Assembly: GCA_947561395.2 (NCBI GenBank)
Contig: OX387188.1
Location: forward strand, 41,163,942 to 41,227,941
Source of the DNA: Buxus sempervirens
Lineage: Eukaryota > Streptophyta > Magnoliopsida > Buxales > Buxaceae
DNA length: 64,000 nt
Direction of reading: 5' to 3'
Shown here piece after piece: positions 48,156 through 60,300 of this stretch. Within the stretch, counting starts at the first letter, position 1, and every line of letters starts with the position of its first letter. The translations under genes and the position numbers were made by a program. The notes under the pieces are model-generated. The model ran no database searches. It worked only from the letters and a program-made list of their open reading frames with translations, and was not told where the DNA came from.

Positions 48156-48321
48156 AAAGACCACGAGGCCCGAGATGTGCCGTAAACGGACTTTCAGAAA
48201 GGAAGGTAGGACGAAAACGACGACACGAGAGGGAGAAACGAAGAAGGGAAAGCAAGAAAAACAATATCGCCTGTTTAAACCCTGAAAAATAAAGATACCT
48301 TCCTTCTCGTTCTCTCTTTTC

Positions 48322-51300
48322 ATGGAGGCTCTGTTCGAGTTATGTGATTTGTGTGCTGGGAATCCTGTACAATTTGCGGAGAAACTCGCTTGGCTTTGCA
48401 GCAGATGCCCTCCGCCGGGTTCTCTTCTCGCCGGATCTCCGACGGTCACGCGGTCGCAGCTCAATGCAGTGCTTGCGGTCGCTAGATTTCTTTCTGAATG
48501 CTCCATCCAGAGTGATCTCAGTCCCAGATCGATCGTACTGGAGTTTTTGCGTTCGATCCTTGTGACGTTTAGGCCATCGTTTTGGCCGCATTCTTTTGGG
48601 ATCGATTCTATATCTTCTTTCTTTTCTGATTTTTTACGTTATGTCGTGAAGGCGGCAGAGCTTTCTCCGGATTTCGGGACGGAAATCGCAGGATTTATGG
48701 GAGAGACTGTGATGTCCGCAGTTACTTACTCCGTCGACGACACGGTTATTTCTAGGGCTTTTTTGATCGCTTTGTCACGTAATTTCCCGCCATTTCTTCC
48801 GTCGGACTCCGAGAGGGTTGTTTCGTGTCTTTTGGAGCAATTGACAGTTGCTGCCCCTATTTCGCCCCGTGAGTTATTTCCCCCGGCATCAGAAGCTTCG
48901 TCGTCACAGAGTTCTCCAATTGGTGAGAACCATTTCCGAGCAAATGAGAGTTCCAGTCCGGGAAATGATCTGAGCAATGTCTCTGGGTCATCGAGCAGCA
49001 CAGGTTCTAGGGTGACTGATGATGCCGCGACAGCGTCTTCGAAGGGAACAGGAGTGAACGCGGGCAGCATTGGCTGGAGGGTTAGTGTTGATCATCTGGG
49101 CAAGACTTTTGGGATGAATGATGGTGGAGGAGGCCCAGAGATAAGGAAGCAATTCGAGGAGGAATCTTTGGAAAACCTGGAGAAGCAAGAGATTGTATTC
49201 AAATTGCTCGAGCACATCTTGGATAAAGTTCCCACTAAGATCGGTCAGTTGGAGCAGATCAGGATAATCGCCAAGAAGCAACTCCAACATTTATCGGCTT
49301 TTCTCAAGGTAAGTTCCTTGGTCATCCAACATGCCATTTTGTCACATATTTTTCACAAAAACAGGGAAGAAAAGAAAAAAGACTCCCTATAAAATTTGGT
49401 ATTTTTGGTCGGTGGTTGTTTGAGCAGATAAGGAAGCATGATTGGACCGAACAAGGGGCGCCATTGAAAGCCAGAATCAATTTGAAGCTTTCTGTTTTCC
49501 AAGCTGCTGTCAGGTTGCAAGTCAAAAGTCTTGCATCCGTTGATTTCAATGGGAAGTCTTCTAAGAGATTGTTGGTTGACACTCTTGCTTTGCTGATAGA
49601 GGCCACGGAAGCATGTTTACTCTCTGTATGGCGAAAATTGAGAATCTGTGAAGAGCTGTTTAGTTCATTGCTTGCTGGAATTGGACAGATAGCTGTTGCT
49701 CGTGGAGGTCAGCTGTTGCGTGTTCTCCTCATTCGCTTCAAATCTCTCGTGCTAAATACATGTGCTTGGGTATGTCTGTCCCATGTTTCCATATTTAACA
49801 CCCGAATCCTGTGTTAGATTCAGTACAATATATGCTATTTATCACGTTGAAACAGGCAGATAATAGTCAGGGAGCCATGTTTGAGAGTGTTACAAAGACC
49901 AGCTGTGAAATTATTGAATTTGGTTGGAGCAAGGACCGGACTCCCGTGGATACTTTTATCATGGGACTGGCTACAAGTATTCGTGAACGAGATGTATATG
50001 AAGAACAGGTAGCGTATTATCGTTGTTTCTTGTTCATTTACACAGAATCACATTATAAGCACGTACTTTATATTATAGATGCATTATACTATCAGTTGTT
50101 TCCAGGCTTTCTTTTTCTTAGAGTTAGAATTCAATTTCACAAAGAACTTGTTGTAATGACAAGGTACATATGGCTATTAAAGAAAATAAACAGCATTTTA
50201 AGATGTTGTGGAGAGATAAAAGCGATGAAACCTTAGAAAAATAGAGAATTGTAAGCAATGAAGCGGAAATAATAAGAAGTAAGAATAAAAAAAGAGCTCA
50301 TTATTATGTAATAGGTTAGCTATAGAATTTTGTGAGAAATATAAGCATGTCTCTGCTAGGCTTAGACGTAAGACAAATGATCCAGATAACGTCAGCATTG
50401 GGAGTGACAGTTTGATTCTTGGAAAGAATGAAGAGTTTAAACAAATATAGAGAGAATATTCTGAAAACTAGCAAAACGATGAATGTTATGAGTTCTAGAT
50501 TAGGTAAAAATGTGATAATTTGGTTGGCAAAAGAATGCTGCAATAGCTGTAAGTGTAGGTTTGTTGAAGTTAACTTTAGCAAAGATTATATTGGAAAAGT
50601 CCTAGGGATAGATGTTATTTTAATTGAATTGTGGGAATGCATGGAAAAGATTAGGTTTGTTATGTCCCAAATCCAGCATAATAATATTGATGTAAATTCC
50701 TCGGATTGGAGTGTGATTGCGGTTCCTACTTCACATGACAATTAAGCAAGAATGTGACCTACACTACTGTAATCAATTTAAAATGTAAAGAATAATTTGA
50801 TTTGAATCAAACTGGGACTAGGTACAATAAAAAGTCAATCAAAATACGATAATATGTAAATAAAACTTGCAGAAGGCAACCAAATAAATAGGACAATTAA
50901 ATCCAACGAAAATTCAACTTGGAAAATAAATAAAAACCCTTCATAAAATTAAAACAACTGAAATAAAAAAAATAAATCCCAACAAACTCTTATCATTTAA
51001 ATTTTAACCCTATCTACATTTAGTAGACTTATCTTGACACCTGAGCATGTTGATTTTGGTTGTTTATTAATCTCATTCCTGATCTTGATCTTTACTTGCA
51101 TATAATAAAACAATTTAATGAGCACATCTTAGTAAATGGTACTTGGTTCCCGTCAGAAACCTTAGACATGTAAAATTCAGTCAAGTATAATCAAACACTT
51201 GACGGGACAGATATAGAAGCAAAATATTTGCAGGGTGAGTGTGCTAAAATGAAGATATTGAGATAGATGTGTGATGGGAAGGCTGGGACAGATAAAGTGA

Positions 51301-54300
51301 GTAGTAAACATATCTTCGTTTGTTTTTGAGTAACCCAAATAAAGGATGGTAAAAACTTGGTTCACTATACTGAGTGGTAACATTGCTTACCATACAATGG
51401 GTTTTTTTTTAATTTTTGGTTGTTTTGGGGGGGGGGGGGGGGGGGGGGTGGTTGGTGGGACCTGATTTATCTTTTGGATTTTTTGACAATACATTGTCAC
51501 TTTATGCTAGGAAATGATTTATATTTTATTAAATTTTGATATTTATTTTGAATGCTCTCATAATTTAATCCTCATAAATTCATAATACTGATAAAAAAAA
51601 GTTTATTTGGAATGCTTTTTTTTGGTATTTCCTGTTGATTTTGCTGGCATTTGGATCTTGTAGCAATGTCGCACCTTGGATGGACGGAGGTTGCACATGT
51701 TTTACTAGAAATTGACTACAAATCTTTCTGTTTTTATATCTTGTCATGTTTCTGTATAGGCTCGTCTTCAGATATTCTTCATTCTGATTTGAATTCTTTC
51801 TGATTCTCGATTCCTTCACATACTGGTTATATATATATATTATAAACGTTTTAACTTTTGAACATCTATTAATTTTCTCCTGTTCCTCTTATATATCTCT
51901 GCTGCATTCTATTGTTTATATATCTTTTTGTCAATTTCAGGATATAAAAGAAAAGCATGCAATTCCTGTGAGGCAGCTTAACATAATACGTTTGCTAGCT
52001 GATCTGAATGTTTCTGTTAATAAGACTGAAGTGGTTGACATGATATTGCCACTCTTCATTGAGAGCTTAGAGGAGGGCGATGCTTCAACTCCTAGTTTAA
52101 TGCGTCTCCGAGTATGAAACTTGTCTCCTGAGCATGTATAAGCTATTTTGTTGTTTTTGTGTCTGTCTTTATATTTAGCCCTTTTTGTTTTTTTGTCTTT
52201 ATCTTTGCTACATCTTATTTTATAGTATTCACATGGTTGCTCTTGTCTGTTCTTTATTTGCATGGGTTCTAAATTCCAATCATATTTTGTGGAATTACTG
52301 CAGCTTCTCGATGCTGTATCCCGTATTGCTAGCTTGGGTTTTGAAAAGTCCTATCGTGAGACAGTTGTTTTGATGACAAGAAGCTACTTGAATAAACTTT
52401 CCACTTTAGGTTCTGCTGAAAGTAAAACATTGGCTGCTGAAGCCACTACAGAGCGCGTGGAGGTCTGTTCGTAATTTTCGTGTTTTATTGTCTGCGGAAA
52501 CATGTTTTCATGTAATTTTTTTTTTTACTTGGTTGAAAAATTTTCTTGTTAAGTGGATACTCACTGGTTCAATTACATTCTAGACTCTTCCTGCAGGATT
52601 TCTCTTGATTGCAACTCGTCTTAGGAGTATTAAATTGCGGTCGGATTACCGTCATCGGTTACTCTCTTTATGTTCAGACATAGGGCTGGCTGCTGAGTCC
52701 AAAAGTGGGAGGTATAGCAACCTCTACCTGATATGAGGGATAGCATGTTATGAATTGTGATCCTTGGGGCATCAGTTATAACTATATTTTTCCAGAGCAT
52801 ATTTCTTGTCATTTGGATGCTGTTCAAATCTTCCTTTCCCTGATGTTCCAACCATTGCAGGAGTGGGGCAGATTTTCTAGGGCCACTTCTTCCTGCTGTT
52901 GCTGAAATATGCTCTGATTTTGATCCAACCAAAGATGTGGAACCATCACTTTTGAAGTTATTTCGTAACTTGTGGTTTTATATAGCTCTTTTTGGCTTGG
53001 CGCCTCCTATTCAGAAAAATCAGCTTCCCACAAAATCAATTTCTACTACACTTAATAGTGTGGGGAGCATGAGTGCAATAGCTCTTCAAGCTGTAGGTGG
53101 ACCATATATGTGGAATTCTCAATGGTTATTGGCTGTCCAGCATATTGCTCAAGGCACCCCTCCTCTTGTAAGTTGATTTTAGTAGCAGTTGCCTGATTTT
53201 GTTTCTTTCTGCTTTGTCTAGTAATCAAAAGCTGATCAAGTACGCATCAGTGTACTGAATTTTCCTCATCTTTATTTGAATTCCTTACCTATGGATAGAA
53301 GATCTATCATCAGAATCAGACTGCAGTCTCTTGTGTCTTTTGTATTGTTCATGGTAGTAAAGACTGTTGCTTTCACATTTGGAAAAATACTTACTTTAGC
53401 TCATGTGAAGGGAATTGTTGACACCCTATATATACTCTGTGCTCGTGTGATGGTGTGAGCAGTTGATGAAGGCATTGATTTGAAACTTAAACCGTCGTGG
53501 TTTCTTTCTTGTAATTGTGCCTGTAGATGGGTTGTTTGATATCTTGTATTTACCATTTGGATTCATTTCTTTACTATGTTGTGATTGCAGGTTGTTAGCT
53601 CAGTAAAATGGCTTGAAGATGAGTTGGAACTCAATGCTCTTCACAATCCTGGCAGTCGCCAAGGCAGTGGCAATGAGAAAGCTGCTGGCGCCCAAAGAGC
53701 TGCTCTTTCTGCTGCTTTAGGGGACAGAGTTGAAGGTGCTGCGATGGGAACAATTTCAGGTCTGGGTAGAATCTATGAAAATTTTTCCTGCAAAATACCT
53801 GATTTTTGTCTCTATTGTGTGATTTTTTATGGTCAGCACCATTGTTGTATCTTCAAATTTCAAATAATTAGATTGTTGAGGATCTCATTTGTTGCAATCC
53901 ACTAAAACCTTTTAAATATGATTTCGTGATTGGGCTGCGCCCACTTTTCTCTTGACATATTGCCTGTGTTTCCCATTTTCTTACAGGTGTTAAGGCAACC
54001 TATCTTCTTGCGGTTGCTTTCTTGGAGATGATCCGTTTCAGTAGCAATGGTGGCATTCTGAATGGCGATGCTAGTTTTAGTGCTTCCAGAAGTGCCTTTA
54101 GCTGTGTGTTTGAATACTTGAAAACTCCAAATCTGATACCGGCTGTTTTCCAGTGTTTAACTGCGACTGTACATAGGGCTTTTGAAACAGCAATGTCATG
54201 GCTGGTATTTTTTTTTCTTTTATTTAAAGCTTATTTGGCTGATTTATTTTCATTATTATGTGTTCTTTATAGTTGTTTTAGAAATATGGACATTTGTTTA

Positions 54301-57300
54301 GCATAATTTCAAATATTCTAGGTGCTGCTTTTTTATTTTGGAGGTGTATGTTTGTTTGGTTTCTTTGAATGTGTATCTTAAGAACTAATTTTTTGTTTGT
54401 TTATGTATTGGTAATCTTGATGATTAGGGATTTATGGTTTTTAAGATTTCATTTGAATAAGCTTTTCTTTTTCTTTATGTGTCATGGTCATGATAGTTAA
54501 TTTGACTGTTATTTGAGGGATGTTGTTTGTAATATCTTCACAATGGCTATGAAAAGCATATTTATCAACTTGCATTGGGAAATCTAGCTTCTGCCATGTA
54601 GGATGCCACTAGAAGATGGTGTTGATTCCATTTTTAATTCTATTTTCTTGGTGTTGATTCTAAAGAAAAATGGAGTGGAGGAAATTAAAAATTATAGACC
54701 TACAGTCTGATTACTAGCCTGTATAGGATCATCTCTTTGATGTTGGCTTAACGTCCTAAAACAGTAATTTGTGGTGTGCTCATAGAGAAATTTGGAAGTG
54801 TGTTTATTGGTGGTATGCAAATCCTTGGTAGCTCATGGGTTTGGAATGAGGTTTCGGAGGATAGAACCGCTAAAGTTTTGGAGGGGTAATGATTAAGTAA
54901 ATTTGGGTATGGCTGTCAATAATGTTAGAGGAATTGTATTGATGTAGTCTTAGGAGTATAAAGGTTTTTGGAATAGTTGGAGGATGCGTCAGGAATTCTG
55001 CTTTCTCCTTTATTTTGAATGACAGTGTTGAAGGGCACTTCTTCTTTATAGGATCATTCTCTGGTGATCCCTTATCCTTTCCCTCTTCCTTTTTACCATA
55101 ATAGGGAATGTACTTAGATGCAGTTTGAGGATTGTGAGGGAGATGGGCTTAATTTTGGGGCTTAGAGTCGGTGGAACTAGATCTCCAAATCCAACTTAAA
55201 AAATGATTTTGTCCTTAGGCTGTATTTGGAACCTTGGATTTGGGGAGAAAAGAAAAGAAAGCTAGAAAGGAAAAGAAAAGAAGAGAAAAGAAAAATACTG
55301 ATTTTCTTTTCTTTTCTGATGTTTGGATGAGATGAGAAATGAGAAGAAAAAAAATATATTTTAGTAAAGATGATTGGTTGGGGTGATGGGTGGTGGTGTT
55401 GGGTGGCAATGGTGATGGTGGCGGCGGGCGGCGGTGGTGGCTGGTGGTGGTGGCAGTTGTTGTTGTTGGTGGTGGCGGGAGATGGTGGTGGTAGTGGCGG
55501 CTGGTGGTAGCTGGTGGTGGCAAATGGTGGTGGTGGTGGTTGGCGGTAGTGGTGGGCGATGGTGGGTTGTGGTGGTGGTGGGTGATGGGTTATGGTGGTG
55601 GTGGATGGTGCTAGTGGTGGGATGGGTGGGTGGTGTGAATAATGATAAGTGATGGCGAATTTTATTTTCTTTAAAAATTCCTACCTTTTTGGGGAGAAAC
55701 TTTTTTACATTGGAGAGAAAGAGAGAGAGAAAATTTGGAGAGAAAATCTCATTTTCCTTCATCTAAACCAAACAAGAGAAAAGAAAATTTTAGTATTTTC
55801 TTTTCTTTTCTCCCCAAATCCGGGGTTCTAAACACAGCCTTAGGTATGGATGAGATCTAGGTTTTTTGTATCAAATGGAGATGCTTTGTTTTCATCTTAG
55901 GACTAAGGATAAACTTGTATGAAAGAAACTTGGTAAGGACTCATGTGAAGCTAGCTAGTTTCAATCTTTTTTCCATGTGTTAGGTTGCAGTGATGGTGAT
56001 TGGCCTCTTAGATATCTAGGTTTCTCATTTAGTGATAGCTAGTCATTATATGTTGTTTTAGTCCCATTATTGAAAATTTGACAGTAGATTGATGACTTAG
56101 AATTCAAGTCACATATCCCTAGAGGGGAAATATTATGTTGATGCAGCCATCCTTAAATAATCTACATTCTAATTAGTGGCCAAAATGACTGACAAAATTT
56201 ATAGATGTGAAGGCAGGGTTTTTTTGATTGGTAATGATAATTGTATATATAATAATCACAATAGGTACAAAAATCAAAACAAAACACTAGGTGCACTAGC
56301 CTAGGAGAGGTGGGATGCACCCAAAACCATAAAAACATTAAAAAAAAAAATATGATTCCCCAGCCCTTACCCTTTATATTCCAAACAACTAAACAATTAG
56401 CACCTCCCAACTTTTTACAATACCTCCTATCCCATAATCCTGAACTCTGGGGTAATCAAAGACCAAAAAAGCTGCAAGCCCCACCATTGAATCAAAAAGT
56501 ACCTCCTTAGACATGAGAACATCATAAAAATACATCGGTTACGGCACAGCCACACCATCCAATTGTAGCAAAAAATGCGTGGACATTGTCTACAGCGACA
56601 ACCCCTCACATAGGATGTGTGTGGCCCTCCAAATGAATGGTGGTGCCCCCAATGAATGTGAAGGGGTGTATACAGCATGCGCTGTAGGAGATGCGAATCT
56701 GCAAAAAACACTCCTAAATAAAGCCTTCTTCCTCTTCTTGAAAAATGTGGGAATCTTCATTGATTTGCTAGCTCACAAAGGGATCTTGGCAATACCCACT
56801 TCACTCCAGCATAATTTAATAGTCTCCTCCATATGTAGCCAGCACAACTGCACTGCACTAATAAATGGTCCACTGAATCCCCATCCCTCACACAAAGATT
56901 ATGAATGATTGGTGACAACACCCTAGTTTTCCTTCGCTTTTGTAGTTTATCTTGAGTATTGATCCTTTTTAAGAATGAGATCCAAGCAAAAATCTTCACC
57001 TTAAGAGGTACTTTGGCCTTCTAAAGGAATATTGTGGGAAAGGTAGGAGAGTGGCAAGAACCATAGCTTTCGAAAATGAGACATCCAAGATTTACAAGAA
57101 AATTGGTTATGAGACTTAAGAGACCAACACCTAACATCCAGAATCTTAGCATGAATGACCACCCCTTTAAGGTGTTCGACTAAAGCACCCAAATCATCTA
57201 CTTCAAAATCCTGTAGTTCCCATCTATCTTGAAGGTTCCACTCTAACCCGTTAACCGACCAGGACAAGATATTACACATAAAAGGATCCCCTGGGAAATG

Positions 57301-60300
57301 AATCCGGAAAAGACGAGGGAAGAGTGATGCAATAGATGAAAACTCAGTATCTCCCATACGAAGCTTGAAAGACACCAAAGGCAAAAAAATATGAGATAAC
57401 AACAGAATGGCTTTCCAGGGACATTCATAAGGTATTCTAGCACGTTGGTTAAAATCTCTTCCATTATGGTGAATTCCAAACTTACTCATGATCACATGAT
57501 GCCACAACACCCCCCTTTTCTGACCAAACCTCCAAAGCCATTTACCAAGTAGAGCAAAATTTTTCATGTACACATTCCACAAGGCTAGGCCTCCCTGACT
57601 CAAGTCCCTAGCAACAACCTTCCATGTGAAGGAATTATTGCCTTGTAAAATGGGCAATGGTTTGCAGAACTAGTGCAAGAAGGACTAAACTTGGGAAAAT
57701 TGTTGGCTTAGAACTTAGGCTAATGGGTAATGATTATGGGTTTTTAGTATAAGACAATAGCTCATTGTTTATGATGAGAATATCTAGCAAACATGGCATG
57801 TGTGAAAATGGTTTCTATGTTAACCTTTTGCGGTTGTACCAAGAATGCTAGACGTTGGAAGGATACCTTTGTGCTTTTACTTCCGTTACAAACATGTTCG
57901 TTTTGGTGTTGGGAGTGGTTCTTGCTTTCTTTTTTTGTTTGATATTTGATGGGGTGTGAGTGGACTTTGTTGTCTCATTTGGCTTGGAATCTAGAATTGA
58001 ATGGGGATCACAAGTTGATATAAGTAGGGTATTCAGCTGACATCTTTGAACCCTTGCAGGATGTTTAATAAATTACATTATCCATGACTCAAGGACTTGG
58101 ATCCTAGAGGCTTATGGTGTATTTCTTTACCAGTTATTTATTATTTATTTTTAATTTGTCATGGGATAAATGATTATTGTCCGGCCACTTTTCTTTCATT
58201 TGTTCCATCTAGGCTTAGAGGCTTTGTTTTGGATCTGCATCTTATAGAAGGTTAACACATGTAGCACTTTGTAAAGAAAAAAGAAGTAATTAGGTTTTTC
58301 CCACATATATGGATCATGAGTAGAAATCATAGAGTGAGTGGACTGCTTATTATTCCATTTTTCCATAGTCAGTGGACTGCTTATTATTCCATTTTTCCAT
58401 AGTTTTAGATATATGAAACCCTTTTTGTTTTAATATTTTCTTGTAACAGCTCATAGATTTAGATTTGGTGATGCCAATAGGTATTTGTACATTATTAAAA
58501 TAGTGTTTTCTAGGATTGGGTAATAAGGGCAAGATGATGTTTGGCCTTTTTTCATGTTGTACTTTGGGCCCTTCTGGGGAGAGAAACAAGCAGATTGCTT
58601 GGGGAGGGGATAGTGTGGTATTGTGTGAAATTGAATAGTGATTGGTTCCATTATTTTATTGGTGGCCTCTTGGCTAGTTAAAGGAGCAACAATTCTACTC
58701 ATTTTGAATTTTATTGGGAATTAAAATTCAAAAAATTCAGAATCAGTAGAATTGTTGCTCCTTTGATAGTTTGAGAGAGGCAAGATCTTTTACCATTGAC
58801 AAATTGAAGATAGACGAGGACTACTCATGACTGTTACATTATTTCATATTTACATTTATGGCTTAGTTGGATGTCCATTGGTGAATGATTAGAAATTTTG
58901 AATTACTTGTTCTTGCATGTGCCATGAACTGCCAATGAATGGCTTGGCTGATGGGTGGAAAATTTGGGTTCTATGTTTTACCATCAAAGAGATGCTAGAT
59001 GGTGGAGGATAATTTAATTTTAGATAGTTCACATTCAAAAAAAAATTAACTTGAGTTGGTTCACGTATTTTTTTTTCCTATTTGATTTTATAGTTTATAG
59101 CGATTTTATGTCACTGCTTTTATATTAGACTAGTTCTCTGGATTGATTTACAGATATAGGCTTGTACCCCTTTTAACCATCACATATAGCATAGATATTT
59201 GCAAGGGTCGACTGGTGCTATGGGTTGACTTGCATATGTAGGCTTGTACTCCTCTTTACAATCCCACATGTTATAGATTTTTGCTTAGTTATTCATCAAA
59301 AGAGACTAAAAAAACCTATTGATAAGAAAAGAAATCCTAAAACCTTTACTAGGATCCAACAGCTAATCAAGGCTCTGCATAAAATATAATCTAAGCCTTT
59401 AAAGCAAAATTAAATCATATTTCTCCTATTAAAACTGACATCGCTGTTTAAATAGATTCAAATTACATGAATGCCCTTGAATTTTGTTGGATTTTGTGTT
59501 GTCACACTTTATACCCTGTTTATTTTTTATTTTTTATCACAGAATTGAAATCTCAATAAACTCCTTTTTGTGTCTAGAATAAATCTTTCTAACAAGCCAA
59601 ATACGCTAGCATAAGGTTTAAACTTTTAGATTCTGACACATCAATTACAGCTATTTATTAAAAATATGTTATTAGTGGGCATACCATACTTACTATAAAC
59701 TGATTTTTAATAAAGTCTCAATATGGTTTTTGACAAGTTGGATTGGAGGATGGGGATTTTCTTTTGCTGGCTACTACTTGTTGGGGTAGGGCGTGTAGTT
59801 GTTGATTGATTTCAAGCTTCATCTAAACCTTTCTTCCTTCCTGTTAATTAAACCCTTAAAATTCTCATAAATTTATCTTGAAGCATGAGAAATTGTTCTA
59901 ATTTGATGGGTTTTGGAGGGAAATTGACTAAATTTTTGGAAAAACTGATTGGGTTTTTGGTTAGTTGGAGGATGCTAGGATTTGATATGTTGGAGTTCAT
60001 GGAAGGCTTTGGGAAGTTTCAAACTCAGATTTAAAACGACTACAAAAATTTGACTGAGAATATATATAAAATTAGTAAGGGGAATCTTTTGGTCAATCAA
60101 GGTGTGGGTTTACTGGAACACACCAGCTTGATTGTAGAATGGCTGCCTCAGTAGCGGAGCCTGCTACCAATAATTGTTTTTTAAAGGGTAACATAATTAT
60201 TCACTGTTTTAGCCTTTTCATTTTCTTTCTAAATCCCAGGAAGAGCTGCCTTAAGCTTTAATAAACTACACAGGAATTTTTAAATATCATTCTACATGTA

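Larger units (their letters stand above)
54590..56160 (+). mobile_element. Degenerate L1-type LINE relic, split by a MITE
   Basis: Plus-strand fragments near 54650-54790 read KKNGVEEIKNYRPT, then LACIGSS and FVVCS. They correspond to the L1 reverse transcriptase segment IPK..G..DIKDYRPISL. Near 55980-56030, LGCSDGDWPLRYLGFSF matches the later LGC..G.LP..YLG segment. Many stops and frame changes mark it as old. The Tourist-type element at 55218-55839 interrupts it. It lies in PI4KA1 intron 9. Confidence 0.7.

Noticed and set aside
48093-48506. Minus-strand open frames around the PI4KA1 start, also 48726-49070 and 48988-49290
   Set aside because: They are antisense to the large first coding exon and have no recognised domain.
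50419-50745. 108-codon plus-strand frame in PI4KA1 intron 3
   Set aside because: No domain was recognised, the composition is AT-rich and there are no supporting signals. It is probably chance or an unidentifiable relic.
55215-55762. Pro/His/Thr-rich and Val/Gly/Trp-rich open frames
   Set aside because: They are translations of the TGG satellite and its MITE, not genes.
58337-58404. CRISPR-like short repeats, also those at 11479 and 22202
   Set aside because: These are simple two-unit tandem duplications in plant introns or intergenic DNA, with no spacers.
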